Source: Silicimonas algicola
GTDB lineage: Bacteria; Pseudomonadota; Alphaproteobacteria; Rhodobacterales; Rhodobacteraceae
Reading direction: 5' to 3'
DNA length: 64,000 bases
NCBI RefSeq assembly: GCF_003148765.1
Contig: NZ_QGGV01000005.1
Location: 1 to 64,000, forward strand
Shown here: in pieces, positions 26,490 through 35,943 of the stretch
How positions within the stretch are numbered: position 1 is the stretch's first letter
Layout of the letters: every line of letters starts with the position of its first letter
Made by a program: the position numbers and the translations under genes
Notes under the pieces: model-generated
Seen by the model: the letters and a program-made list of their open reading frames with translations, nothing else
Database searches by the model: none
What the model was told of the DNA's origin: nothing

Positions 26490-28022
26490 ATGTCGCTTCC
26501 CGTCACCGCGTTCTCCGAGGACCAGGCAGAGGCCTTCGACCGCGTGGCCGAAGCCTTGCGCGGGGCTGGCGTCGACATCGAGGAAAGCTCCGTCTCGCCC
26601 CGGACCGAGGGCGGGCAGGGCGTTCTGGCGGTGATCGGCAAGGCCGGGTCGGGCAAGACGATGCTGCTGGCGCGGCTGGCCGAGGCGCTGACGGAAGCGG
26701 GCGTCGACACGGTCAGCGGGGACTACGAGGGGCGGCGGCGCAAGGATCGTCGCACGCTTGCCATCCTCGCTCCGACGAACAAGGCCGCGAGCGTCCTGCG
26801 CAACCAGCGCGTGCCCGCGACGACGATCCACCGGATCCTCTACACTCCGGTCTACGATCCCGAGTACGAAAAGATCGCGGAATGGCTGGTCGGCAACGGC
26901 GAGCGGCCTTCGGTCGAAGGGCTGACCGACGCGGCGCTCGACCGGGCGTTCGCGTTCTTCCAGACCGTCAGGTCGGTGCCGGGCGCGCTGGCGACGGCAG
27001 GTTTGAAGGGGTCGGACTTCATCCTCGGCTGGAAGCGGCGCGAGGATCCGCTGGACATCGGCTTCGTCGACGAGGCCTCGATGCTGGACCAGAAGCAGTT
27101 CGACGACCTTCGGGAAATCTTCCCGACGCTCCTTCTCTTCGGGGATCCCGCGCAGCTCGCGCCGGTCAACCAGTCCGGGCAAATGATCTTCGAGACCCTG
27201 CCTGAGCCGCGCAAGCTGGTGCTGCACCGGGTCCACCGTCAGGACCTCGACAACCCCATCCTCGACCTCGCGCACGCGCTCGGCGACGACGCCCTGACCT
27301 TCGAGGACTTCGAGCGGATGATCGAGGATGCCGCGCGCACCGACGACCGGGTCGTCGTCAGCCCGCGCGTCGAAGCGGGGCTGATGGCGCGGTCTCCCGT
27401 GCTCGTCTGGCGGAACGCGACGCGCATAAGGCTGATTCACGCCTTCCGCGCCGCCTTCGACGCGCCCGCCGATGCGCTCCTGCCGGGCGAGCCGCTGATC
27501 TGCGACGGCATCGAGCTGCCGCTCAAGCATCGCAAGAAGCGGCTCGACCTCGAGGCGCGGGGGCTCATCAAGGGCGCTCAGGTGATCTATCTCGGACCAG
27601 GGCGGCGTCCCGGCTTCTCGCGGCTGCACGTCATCGGGGCGATCGAGCCGCAGGTGTCGGCCGCGTCCATCGTCAAGATCGAGATGCCGGACGAGGAAGA
27701 GCCGTTCATCCCCTTCGCCGCGAACATGGGCGCAGCCTTCCTGCACGGCGCGGCCGTGACGATCCACAAGGCGCAAGGCTCCCAATGGCGCGAGGTTCAG
27801 GTTTTCGCGCCGGATCTCTACGCCGCCAGCCGGGCGGGACGGAACGAGGCGGGCATCCCGCTCTGGAAACGACTGGCCTACGTCGCTATCACTCGGGCAG
27901 AGGAGCGGCTTTACTGGGTCACGCGCTATCGCCTCGGAAAGCCGGCAGAACCATTGACGACACGCGATCTCGACGCGCCCCCCGCGCCGTTCTCGCTGGA
28001 CAGGGAGGACGACGGGGAATGA
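26490..28022 (+). CDS. RecD-like superfamily 1 DNA helicase / AAA ATPase
   Basis: 510 residues. Walker A GKAGSGKT (50-57), APTNKAAS motif Ia, VDEASM Walker B (about 193), GDPAQLAPV motif III, LHRVHRQ motif IV, TIHKAQGSQW motif V (UvrD_C_2 fold) and VAITRAEERLYWV motif VI. This is the set of stand-alone RecD-type 5'-3' helicases. No nuclease domain is seen. A standalone gene 40 bases after luxI, overlapping the SDR gene by ATGA. Exact role in repair is unknown. Confidence 0.87.
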   Translation: MSLPVTAFSEDQAEAFDRVAEALRGAGVDIEESSVSPRTEGGQGVLAVIGKAGSGKTMLLARLAEALTEAGVDTVSGDYEGRRRKDRRTLAILAPTNKAASVLRNQRVPATTIHRILYTPVYDPEYEKIAEWLVGNGERPSVEGLTDAALDRAFAFFQTVRSVPGALATAGLKGSDFILGWKRREDPLDIGFVDEASMLDQKQFDDLREIFPTLLLFGDPAQLAPVNQSGQMIFETLPEPRKLVLHRVHRQDLDNPILDLAHALGDDALTFEDFERMIEDAARTDDRVVVSPRVEAGLMARSPVLVWRNATRIRLIHAFRAAFDAPADALLPGEPLICDGIELPLKHRKKRLDLEARGLIKGAQVIYLGPGRRPGFSRLHVIGAIEPQVSAASIVKIEMPDEEEPFIPFAANMGAAFLHGAAVTIHKAQGSQWREVQVFAPDLYAASRAGRNEAGIPLWKRLAYVAITRAEERLYWVTRYRLGKPAEPLTTRDLDAPPAPFSLDREDDGE

Positions 28023-28756
28023 GCGGAACCATCATCATCACGGGCGCAAGCCAGGGCATCGGCAAGACCACGGCCGAGGTTTTTCTCGAGGCCGGCTGGA
28101 CGGTCGGCGTCCTTGCTCGCAGCGCCGAGAAGCTGGACGCCTTCTGCAAGGGACGCGACAAGGCCGTGCCTCTGGCAGCCGACGTTGCCGACAGCGCTGC
28201 GGTCGACGCGGCCTTCGCGCAGTTCGTCGAGAAGGCCGGACGGATCGACGCGATCTTCAACAACGCCGGGCGCGGGTCGAAGCCCGTCAGCATCGACGAG
28301 ATCGACGACGAGACCTGGAATGCCGTCGTCGGCGTGAACCTGAACGGAATGTTCAACTGCGCCCGAGCGGCGTTCCGGCAGATGCGGAGGCAGGCGCCGC
28401 AGGGCGGTCGGATCGTCAACAACGGGTCGATTTCGGCGCATTCTCCGCGCTGGCATTCGGTGCCCTACACGACGACCAAGCACGCCATCACGGGCCTGAC
28501 GAAGAGCCTCGCGCTTGACGGCCGCGAGTTTGACATCGCCTGCGGGCAGATCGACATCGGCAACGCGCTGACCGACATGACGCAGGACATGGCCTCGGGC
28601 CGGCCGCAGGCGGATGGCAGCATGAAGCCCGAGCCGACGATGGATGCGCGCCACGTGGCCGAGACGGTGCTGTCGATGTGCCGCCTGCCGCTGGAGACGA
28701 ACGTGCAGTTCGTCACCATCATGGCGACCAAGATGCCCTTCGTCGGGCGCGGCTAG
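28019..28756 (+). CDS. SDR family oxidoreductase
   Basis: 245 residues. NAD(P)-binding TGASQGIGKTTA (TGxxxGIG), NNAGRG, the active-site Ser in NNGSISAHSPRW and YTTTKHAITGLTKSL (YxxxK). The ATG overlaps the helicase stop. A longer open frame entering from inside the helicase gene is not used. Substrate unknown. Convergent with the TIGR02186 gene, ends overlapping by four bases. Confidence 0.85.
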   Translation: MSGTIIITGASQGIGKTTAEVFLEAGWTVGVLARSAEKLDAFCKGRDKAVPLAADVADSAAVDAAFAQFVEKAGRIDAIFNNAGRGSKPVSIDEIDDETWNAVVGVNLNGMFNCARAAFRQMRRQAPQGGRIVNNGSISAHSPRWHSVPYTTTKHAITGLTKSLALDGREFDIACGQIDIGNALTDMTQDMASGRPQADGSMKPEPTMDARHVAETVLSMCRLPLETNVQFVTIMATKMPFVGRG

Positions 28757-29505
28757 GACCGGAACACGCGGAAGGCGGCGGAGGCCGCCCATCCCGCGAA
28801 GATGGCGATCGTCAGCGACATCAGGCCATAGATTAGCGGCTGTTCCCGGGACAGGTGGAACAGCCAGCGCTCCAGCCCGACCTTGTGGACCTCGATCGCG
28901 GCGGTATGCGTGTCGACGATGAAGCCGCCGCGCGTCAGGTAGAAGCGCGCGACGTACCGGCCTTCGTGCAGGTTGGCGGGCAACTGGATGCTGGTCGAGA
29001 AGAGCGTGTCCTCGTCGAAGGTCACAGCGCCGATATTCGTCTGGTACAGCGTCTCGCGCATGCGCAGCCGGATCAGAGCCTCGGTGAAGTCATTCGTGCC
29101 GGAGATCGTCGCGCCGACCGAGCGGATCGCGCGGTGGATCGAGATGCGGTGGCGCAGGTCCTCGACGTCCTTGATCGTCTCGGACCATGTGCCCGAGGTC
29201 GAGACCGAATAGAAGCTTGGGGCTGCGTCCACCTCGACCGTGTCGGTGTTCACCCAGATGCCAAAACGCCGTTCCTTCCGGCGTACCGTCAGCGGCTCGG
29301 ACGGCCCCGACACGGTGATGAGAACCTGAAGCGCCGGATCCTCGACGATCTGCGTTTCACGCTTCACGGCACCGAAGATCAGGATTTCGGACCCGTCGAA
29401 GTTCGTCGAGATCTGGATCCGGCTCTGGCTGAGGCCGGCCACCACCTCTTCCGCCCGCGCGGGCAAGGCGGCGAGAAGGAGAAGGGACAGGAGAGCCGCG
29501 CGCAT
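28753..29505 (-). CDS. TIGR02186 family membrane-anchored periplasmic protein
   Basis: 250 residues. Signal peptide MRAALLSLLLLAALPARA, then EEVVAGLSQSRIQISTNFDGSEILIFGAVKR, the TIGR02186 start. A long periplasmic part is followed by one C-terminal membrane helix (LIYGLMSLTIAIFAGWAA). The family is nearly always beside a TauE/SafE permease, as here (the next gene upstream overlaps by one base), so it is probably an accessory subunit of that exporter. Confidence 0.85.
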   Translation of the reverse strand: MRAALLSLLLLAALPARAEEVVAGLSQSRIQISTNFDGSEILIFGAVKRETQIVEDPALQVLITVSGPSEPLTVRRKERRFGIWVNTDTVEVDAAPSFYSVSTSGTWSETIKDVEDLRHRISIHRAIRSVGATISGTNDFTEALIRLRMRETLYQTNIGAVTFDEDTLFSTSIQLPANLHEGRYVARFYLTRGGFIVDTHTAAIEVHKVGLERWLFHLSREQPLIYGLMSLTIAIFAGWAASAAFRVFRS

Positions 29506-30422
29506 CAGTGCGCCTTCCCGGTGCCGAGGCTGTAAAGCTCGGACGGCTCGAGAAGGAGGTCGAGCGCCAGCTTGCCGCAGACCAGGAGGACGAGAAGGGC
29601 GAGAAGGACGCGCAGTTGCTCGGCCTTCATCTTTGCCCCGATCTGAGTTCCGATCTGCGCCCCGAGGACGCCTCCCACGATCAGGAGAAGGGCGAGCACG
29701 ATGTCGACGGTATAGTTCGTCGTCGCGTGCAGGATCGTCGTGAAGGCGGTGACGAAGATGATCTGGAAGAGCGAGGTGCCGATGACGACCTTGGTCGGCA
29801 TGTGGAGGATGTAGATCATCGCCGGCACCATGACGAAGCCGCCGCCGACGCCCATCACCGCCGCAAGGATGCCGACGAGGAAGCCGACCATCAGGGGCGG
29901 GATGACCGAGATGTAGAGCCGCGAGGCGCGGAACTGCATCTTGAACGGCATCGCATGGACCCAGCCGTGCTTGCGCCGGGTCGGCGCTGCGCGGCCCGCG
30001 CGCGTCTTGCGGATGGCGTTGAGGCTTTCGACGAACATCAGCGCGCCGATGACGCCGAGGAACAGGACGTAGGACAGCTGGACCAGAAGATCGACCTGGC
30101 CTCGCGCCCGGAGCAGGTTGAACACCTGAACGCCAAGGAGCGCCCCGGCGAGACCGCCGACCAGAAGGACGCCTCCCATCCTCAGATCGACCGTGCGGCG
30201 CTTCAGGTGCGCGAGCACGCCCGAGAACGAGGCCGCGACAATCTGGTTCGCGCCCGTGGCCACCGCGACGGCGGGCGGGATGCCGATGAAGAACAGAAGC
30301 GGCGTCAGAAGAAAGCCGCCCCCCACCCCGAACATCCCCGAAAGGACCCCGACCATTCCTCCCAATCCCAGAAGAAGGAAGGCGTTGACCGAGACCTCGG
30401 CAATGGGGAGGTAGATCTGCAT
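29505..30422 (-). CDS. TauE/SafE family sulfite exporter-like permease
   Basis: 305 residues with about eight hydrophobic segments in two repeats. Each repeat has the family motif: GGMVGVLSGMFGVGGGFLLTP (N-terminal) and VGILAAVMGVGGGFVMVPAM (central). It forms a two-gene unit with the TIGR02186 protein. The substrate is likely a sulfur oxyanion by family, but is unproven. It differs from the shorter paralogue at 2358. Confidence 0.88.
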   Translation of the reverse strand: MQIYLPIAEVSVNAFLLLGLGGMVGVLSGMFGVGGGFLLTPLLFFIGIPPAVAVATGANQIVAASFSGVLAHLKRRTVDLRMGGVLLVGGLAGALLGVQVFNLLRARGQVDLLVQLSYVLFLGVIGALMFVESLNAIRKTRAGRAAPTRRKHGWVHAMPFKMQFRASRLYISVIPPLMVGFLVGILAAVMGVGGGFVMVPAMIYILHMPTKVVIGTSLFQIIFVTAFTTILHATTNYTVDIVLALLLIVGGVLGAQIGTQIGAKMKAEQLRVLLALLVLLVCGKLALDLLLEPSELYSLGTGKAH

Positions 30423-30476
30423 GGTCTCCCTTACGCCCCGTCGCCGTTCGCTTTCAAGGGGCTGCCGCTGCCGGGG

Positions 30477-31445
30477 TCAGCGTTCCTTCACATAGGGCTC
30501 TCCGCCGGCGCGGGGAGGGATCGCCTTGCCCACGAAACCGGCGAGTATGACGACGGTCAGGATATAGGGAAGCGCATCGAGGAACTGTCCGGGTATGTCG
30601 ATGCGGGCAACTCTCTCGACCACGTCCGGCCGGAACGACAAAGCCTGGAAGAAGCCGAAGAGAAGGCAGGCGAAAAGGGCGTACCACGGCCTCCATTTGG
30701 CGAAGATCAGGGCCGCGAGCGCGATGTAGCCCCGGCCCGACGACATCTCCTTGACGAAGCCCGCCTGCAGGCCGGTCGCAAGGTAGACGCCTCCGAGGCC
30801 GCAAAGGACACCTGCGATGGCGACCGCCGTATAGCGCAGGCGCAGGACCGACACGCCGGCTGTGTCGACGGCCGCCGGGTTTTCGCCCACGGCGCGAAGC
30901 CTCAGCCCGAAGCGCGTGCGGTAGAGCATCCACCAGATCAGCGGCACCGTCAGGAGCCCGACATAGACCAGAAGCGAATGGCCCGAGATCAGCTCGGTGT
31001 ATCCCTGGCCGGCGTAGGGCAGGCCCGACAGCGACTGTGCGAAGGGCAGGGTGATCTCGTTGAACCGCGCGTCACCCGACAGGGACGGCGTGCGCCCGCC
31101 TTGTCCGAACCAGTCCTGCGCGATGAGGACGGTCAGGCCGGACGCGAGGAAGTTGATGGCGACGCCCGAGATCAACTGGTTGCCCCGGAAGGTGATCGAG
31201 GCAAGGCCGTGGATCGCCGACAGGACCAGCGACGCGCCCACGCCTGCGGCAAGTCCGGCCCAGACCGAACCCGTGGTCGCGGCGACGGCGGCCGAGAAGA
31301 AGGCCGACATCAGCAGCTTGCCTTCGAGCCCGATGTCGAAGATGCCCGCGCGCTCGGACACGAGGCCCGCGAGGCAGGCGAAGAGAAGCGGCGTGGCGAG
31401 CCGGACCGTGGTGTCGAGGATCTGGAGGAGCGTCAGGTAGTCCAA
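30477..31445 (-). CDS. ABC transporter permease of the BMP/nucleoside type (NupQ-like)
   Basis: 322 residues from a TTG at 31443-31445 with GGAG eight bases before it; the family normally starts MDYLTLLQ at this point. About nine membrane helices; PLLFACLAGLVSERAGIFDIGLEGKLL is the signature of the second BMP-system permease. It pairs with the permease at 32073, but a LysE gene lies between them, five bases upstream. Confidence 0.87.
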   Translation of the reverse strand: MDYLTLLQILDTTVRLATPLLFACLAGLVSERAGIFDIGLEGKLLMSAFFSAAVAATTGSVWAGLAAGVGASLVLSAIHGLASITFRGNQLISGVAINFLASGLTVLIAQDWFGQGGRTPSLSGDARFNEITLPFAQSLSGLPYAGQGYTELISGHSLLVYVGLLTVPLIWWMLYRTRFGLRLRAVGENPAAVDTAGVSVLRLRYTAVAIAGVLCGLGGVYLATGLQAGFVKEMSSGRGYIALAALIFAKWRPWYALFACLLFGFFQALSFRPDVVERVARIDIPGQFLDALPYILTVVILAGFVGKAIPPRAGGEPYVKER

Positions 31446-31449
31446 GGCG

Positions 31450-32076
31450 TCACTCCCGGGCCGTGGCGAGCTTGAAGGCGGCAAAGGCGAAGAACACGCC
31501 GAGGACGCCCTCGATCCAGCGCCGCGCGCCGGCATAGAGGGACAGGAACGGCCGGGAGGACAGGGCGACGGCCCAAGCCCCGTGTCCCGCGAAGGAATTG
31601 ACGAAGGCGCCCCCAAGGAACAGCGCGAGGATCGGCAGGGGCGCGGTCTCCAGCCCCGCCACGGCTGCCGCTGCGATCCAATAGAGGATGGCCTTGGGAT
31701 TGGTCATCTGCATGGCAAAGCCCGCCGCCGCCGAATTGTCCGCGCGTGCCGTGCCCTTCGCGGCAGGCAGTTCTCCCGGAGCCATCATGCGTCCGAAGGA
31801 TTTCCACGCCAGCCACAGAAGGAAAGCCGCCCCGGCAAAGCGCACCGCCGTCATCGCCCAGGCGATGTCGGCGAGAAGCGCCGCCAGACCGAGGACGGCG
31901 ATCAGCGCCAGAAGTACCGCGCCCAGCGCGATGCCGAGGCAGGTGGCAAGTGCGGGTGCGCGTCCGCGCGTCGTCGCCACCGTCAGGATCAGCGCGACAC
32001 CGGGACCGGGCGACAGCACCCCCAGAAGCTGGACGCCCCATCCGGTCAGAAGGTTCGGCAGCCACTCCCCGATCAC
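31450..32076 (-). CDS. LysE family amino-acid (or metabolite) exporter
   Basis: 208 residues from a GTG at 32074-32076 that overlaps the upstream permease stop (GTGA). Six hydrophobic segments; LLGVLSPGPGVALILTVATTRGRAPALATCLGIALG and AGFAMQMTNPKAILYW are LysE/RhtB motifs. It sits inside the BMP transporter operon between its two permeases, presumably an insertion into the operon. The exported compound is unknown. Confidence 0.86.
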   Translation of the reverse strand: MIGEWLPNLLTGWGVQLLGVLSPGPGVALILTVATTRGRAPALATCLGIALGAVLLALIAVLGLAALLADIAWAMTAVRFAGAAFLLWLAWKSFGRMMAPGELPAAKGTARADNSAAAGFAMQMTNPKAILYWIAAAAVAGLETAPLPILALFLGGAFVNSFAGHGAWAVALSSRPFLSLYAGARRWIEGVLGVFFAFAAFKLATARE

Positions 32077-33227
32077 GCGCCGTGCCCTCCCTGCGCCGAC
32101 TTGGCGTCGGGTTTGGGCGCGGTGGTCGCCTCGACCGGCGCCTTGCGGCGGAAGTTCAGGAACAGCGCCTCGATCGGCATCCGCACCATGTTGTCGAGAG
32201 CGCCGGTGAACAGGATCACCAGCGCCTGGATGACCACGATCAGCTCGCGCTGGATGTTGGCCCAGAGCGACAGCTCGGCCCCCCCCTGGTAGAGGAACCC
32301 GAAAAGAAGCGCTGCCAGCAGGACGCCGAGGGGATGCGACCGCCCCATCAGCGCCACCGCGATGCCGATGAAGCCCGCGCCCTCGACCGAGTTCAGGACC
32401 AGCCTTTCGGCCTCGCCCATGACGTTGTTGACCGCCATGCACCCCGCCAGCGCGCCCGAGATCATCATCGACACGACGATGATCTTGGTGGGCGAAATTC
32501 CGGCGTAGCGGGCGGCGGGCTCGGAATGGCCGTAGGCCCGGATCTCGTAGCCGAGGCGCGTCCGCCAGATCAGCAGCCACACGAGGTAGCAGGCGAGGAG
32601 TGCTATGAAGAAGGTGATGTTCGCGGGCGCCGCCTGCGAGAACGGGATGCCGACGAGGCCGAGCGCGTCGGCAAGCGACGGCAGATGCGTGCCCGCGGGG
32701 AACTTGGCCGTTGCCGGGTCCATCGCGCCTGCGGGCCTCAGGTGCTCGACCAGCATGTAGGTCAGGAAAGACGCGGCGATGAAGTTGAACATGATCGTTG
32801 TGATGACGATGTGGCTGCCGCGCTTGGCCTGAAGGTAGGCAGGAATGAAGGCCCAGGCTGCGCCGAACAGCGCCCCCGCGATCAGCGCGACGGGCAGGGC
32901 GACCAGCCAGTGCGGCCAGTCGACCGAAAGGCACACCAGCGCCACACCCAGACCGCCCAAGGCCGCCTGACCCTCGCCGCCGATGTTGAACATCCGGGCA
33001 TGGAAGGCGACGGCGACGCAAAGGCCGGTGAAGATGAAGTTGGTCGCATAGTAGAGCGTGTAGCCCCAGCCATAGGACGACCCGAGCGCGCCCGTGACCA
33101 TGATCTTCACGGCCTCGATGGGGTCCTTGCCGATCGACAGGATGACGAGCGCCGAGAGCGCGAACGAGATCAGAAGCGAAATCAGCGGGACGAGGATCGC
33201 GTCGGCCCACTTGGGGATCACGTCCAT
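32073..33227 (-). CDS. ABC transporter permease of the BMP/nucleoside type (NupP-like)
   Basis: 384 residues. About eight to ten membrane helices; AVAFHARMFNIGGEGQAALGGLG and GYEIRAYGHSEPAARYAGISPTK match first-permease subunits of purine/nucleoside BMP transporters. The C-terminal tail is hydrophilic. Follows the ATPase gene by 28 bases and overlaps the LysE gene by four. Confidence 0.88.
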   Translation of the reverse strand: MDVIPKWADAILVPLISLLISFALSALVILSIGKDPIEAVKIMVTGALGSSYGWGYTLYYATNFIFTGLCVAVAFHARMFNIGGEGQAALGGLGVALVCLSVDWPHWLVALPVALIAGALFGAAWAFIPAYLQAKRGSHIVITTIMFNFIAASFLTYMLVEHLRPAGAMDPATAKFPAGTHLPSLADALGLVGIPFSQAAPANITFFIALLACYLVWLLIWRTRLGYEIRAYGHSEPAARYAGISPTKIIVVSMMISGALAGCMAVNNVMGEAERLVLNSVEGAGFIGIAVALMGRSHPLGVLLAALLFGFLYQGGAELSLWANIQRELIVVIQALVILFTGALDNMVRMPIEALFLNFRRKAPVEATTAPKPDAKSAQGGHGA

Positions 33228-33255
33228 GCCGAAGGTCTCCCCTGCCGCCTGCGCA

Positions 33256-34878
33256 TCATGCCTGCGTTCCGTTCCCGGTCACGAGACCGCTTGGCGGTCT
33301 GTGGACAGGCGCGCGGCCGGTGTCGGTGATCCCGGCCATCAGCATGCCAAGCTCTCGCTCGTCGGTCTCGGCAGGCAGACGCTCGCCCATGATGCGGCCG
33401 TCGAACATGACGGCGATGCGGTCGGACATCGACAGGATCTCATCCAGTTCGACCGAGACGAGGAGGATCGCCTTTCCCCGGTCGCGGAGCGCGATGATCT
33501 GCTGGTGGATGAATTCGATGGCGCCGATGTCGACGCCGCGCGTCGGCTGGCCGACAAGCAGAAGATCGGGGTCGCGTTCGATCTCGCGCGCCAGAACGAT
33601 CTTCTGCTGGTTGCCGCCCGAGAAGTTCTTGGCCGCCAGCGCCGGGTTCGGCGGGCGCACGTCGAAGCGCTGCATCTTCTCTTGGGTGATGCGGCGGATG
33701 GCGGCGTTGTCCATGAACCAGGACGACTTCTGGTATTCCGGCGCGTTGTGATAGCCGAAGACCATGTTCTCCCAGGCGAAGAAGTCGAGGATCAGCCCTT
33801 CGCGGTGCCGGTCCTCGGGGACGTGGGCGATGCCGCGCGCGCGGCGGGACTGGCCGTCGGACCGGGAACCGGTCAGGTCGATGTCCTCGCCGTTGACGCG
33901 GACGGTTCCCGCCGCACGGCCATAGCCGCCGAGGACGTGCAGAAGCTCGGACTGTCCGTTGCCGGCCACGCCCGCGATCCCCAGAATCTCGCCGCCCCGG
34001 ACGTGCAGGTCGACGCCCTTGACGCGCTCGACTCCGTCCTCGTCCACGATGCGCAGGTTTTCAACCTCGAGAACGCGGGCGTAGGGCTCGGCGGGCTTCT
34101 TGTCGACGCGGAGAAGGACCTTGCGGCCCACCATCAGCTCGGCCAGTTCCTCGGGCGAGGTTTCCTTCGTCTTGACGGTCGCCGTCATCTCGCCGCGCCG
34201 CATCACGCTGACGGTGTCGGTGATCTCCATGATCTCGCGCAGCTTGTGGGTGATCAGGATAATCGTCTTGCCCTGGTCCTTGAGGCCATTGAGGATGCGG
34301 AACAGGTGATCGGCCTCGGCGGGCGTCAGGACGCCCGTGGGCTCGTCCAGGATCAGGATGTCGGCCTGACGATAGAGCGCCTTCAGGATCTCGACGCGCT
34401 GCTGGTGGCCGACGGACAGCTCCTCGATCATCTCGTCCGGGTCGACGTTCAGTTCGTATTCGGCGGCGAGTTCGGACAGGAGTTTCCGCGCCTTGGCGAG
34501 CGAGGGCTTGAGAAGCGCGCCCTCCTCGGCGCCGAGGACCACGTTTTCCAGCACGGTGAAGTTCTCGACCAGCTTGAAGTGCTGGAAGACCATGCCGATG
34601 CCGGCGGCGATGGCAGCCTGGCTGTCGGGGATCTCGGTCTTGCGTCCCTGGATGAAGATCTCGCCCGCGTCGGCCTTGTAGAAGCCGTAGAGGATCGACA
34701 TGAGGGTGGACTTGCCCGCGCCGTTCTCGCCGATGATGCCGTGGATCGTGCCTGGCATCACGCGGATGGAAATGTCCTTGTTGGCCTGGACCGGACCGAA
34801 GGCCTTGGAAATACCTTTCAGTTCAATGGCCGGGGCGGCCGTGTCCGGCCGCCCCGCATTTTCCGCGCCATCGCGCAT
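33256..34878 (-). CDS. ABC transporter ATP-binding protein, two ABC domains (NupO-like)
   Basis: 540 residues. The first domain has Walker A GENGAGKST, signature LSVGHQQRVEI and Walker B ILILDEPTGVLTP. The second domain has the degenerate Walker A GVAGNGQSE, FSGGNQQKIVLA and LLLVGQPTRGVD, typical of sugar/nucleoside two-domain ATPases. The start is the ATG overlapping the BMP stop by one base; a much longer in-phase frame upstream runs through the BMP gene antiphase and is rejected. Confidence 0.92.
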   Translation of the reverse strand: MRDGAENAGRPDTAAPAIELKGISKAFGPVQANKDISIRVMPGTIHGIIGENGAGKSTLMSILYGFYKADAGEIFIQGRKTEIPDSQAAIAAGIGMVFQHFKLVENFTVLENVVLGAEEGALLKPSLAKARKLLSELAAEYELNVDPDEMIEELSVGHQQRVEILKALYRQADILILDEPTGVLTPAEADHLFRILNGLKDQGKTIILITHKLREIMEITDTVSVMRRGEMTATVKTKETSPEELAELMVGRKVLLRVDKKPAEPYARVLEVENLRIVDEDGVERVKGVDLHVRGGEILGIAGVAGNGQSELLHVLGGYGRAAGTVRVNGEDIDLTGSRSDGQSRRARGIAHVPEDRHREGLILDFFAWENMVFGYHNAPEYQKSSWFMDNAAIRRITQEKMQRFDVRPPNPALAAKNFSGGNQQKIVLAREIERDPDLLLVGQPTRGVDIGAIEFIHQQIIALRDRGKAILLVSVELDEILSMSDRIAVMFDGRIMGERLPAETDERELGMLMAGITDTGRAPVHRPPSGLVTGNGTQA

Positions 34879-35873
34879 CAGAAGTCGATCGCGGGGCAGC
34901 TGTCGTCCGACATGTAGTCGTGAACCTGGACCTCGCCCGAGACGATCTTGGCCTTCGCGTCCTCGACCGCCGCCGTCATCTCGTCGGTGATGAGCGAGGC
35001 GTTGTTGTCGTCGACGGCATAGCCCACGCCGTCGTCGGCGAGGCCCAGAACCTGGATGCCCGTCTCCATCTCGGGGCCCTGCGAGAAGGCTTCGTAGACG
35101 GCGTTGTCGACGCGCTTGAGCATCGAGGTCAGGACTTCGCCCGGATGCAGGTAGTTCTGGTTCGAGTCGACGCCGATCGACAGGATGTCGGCGTCCGCTG
35201 CCGCCTGGAGGACGCCCACGCCGGTGCCGCCGGCCGCCGCATAGACCACGTCCGCGCCCTGGCTGATCTGCGCCTTGGTCAACTCGCCGCCCTTCACGGG
35301 GTCGTTCCACGCGGCGGGCGTGGTGCCGGTCATGTTGGCGACGACCGTGGCATCGGGGTTCACGGCCTTCACGCCCTGGGCATAGCCGCAGGCGAACTTG
35401 CGGATCAGCGGAATGTCCATGCCGCCGATGAAGCCCACGGTGCCGGTTTCCGACGCCATAGCGGCCAGCATGCCGACGAGGTAGGAGCCTTCATGCTCGT
35501 TGAACACGACCGAACGGACGTTCGGCGCGTCGACGACCATGTCGATGATCGCGAAAGTCGTGTCGGGATAGTCGGGGGCGACCTCGCCCAGCACCGACCC
35601 GAAGGCGAAGCCAGTCATCACGACGGGGTTCGCGCCCGCCTCGGCAAAGCGGCGGAGCGCCTGCTCGCGCTGCGCTTCCGAGGTCAGCTCGATCTCGCGG
35701 AAGGTGTTGCCGGTCTCTTCGGCCCACTTCTGGGCTCCGTTAAAGGCGGCCTCGTTGAACGACTTGTCGAACTTGCCGCCCAGGTCGAAGATCAGCGCGG
35801 GCTCGGCCAGCGCGGCGCCCGACGTCAGCGCCAGCGCCGCGGCGCCGCCAAGAAATTTGTTGAGGATGGTCAT
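34878..35873 (-). CDS. BMP family ABC transporter substrate-binding lipoprotein-like protein
   Basis: 331 residues. Signal peptide (KFLGGAAALALTSGAALA), then EPALIFDLGGKFDKSFNEAAFNGAQ, the Bmp signature; also FGGMDIPLIRKFACGYAQG-type IGGMDIPL and DVVYAAAGGTGVGVLQAA. It binds a nucleoside or purine base in the periplasm and hands it to the two permeases. It lacks a clear lipobox cysteine. First gene of the five-gene operon; promoter and operator candidates lie upstream. Confidence 0.92.
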   Translation of the reverse strand: MTILNKFLGGAAALALTSGAALAEPALIFDLGGKFDKSFNEAAFNGAQKWAEETGNTFREIELTSEAQREQALRRFAEAGANPVVMTGFAFGSVLGEVAPDYPDTTFAIIDMVVDAPNVRSVVFNEHEGSYLVGMLAAMASETGTVGFIGGMDIPLIRKFACGYAQGVKAVNPDATVVANMTGTTPAAWNDPVKGGELTKAQISQGADVVYAAAGGTGVGVLQAAADADILSIGVDSNQNYLHPGEVLTSMLKRVDNAVYEAFSQGPEMETGIQVLGLADDGVGYAVDDNNASLITDEMTAAVEDAKAKIVSGEVQVHDYMSDDSCPAIDF

Positions 35874-35943
35874 GGTCGTCTCCCAGTTGCGGACCTGGGC
35901 GCGGATCGCGGGCAGAACCCCCCGGCGCCCTTATTGATGACGG

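Noticed and set aside
29508-31475. 655-codon plus-strand frame opposite the TauE/SafE and permease genes
   Set aside because: Antisense artefact of two membrane-protein genes; no family-like sequence and extreme charged composition.
33256-35310. Extended ATPase frame starting within the BMP gene
   Set aside because: The added residues are low-complexity Arg/Gly-rich and overlap the BMP gene; the ATG at 34876-34878 gives the family-typical start.
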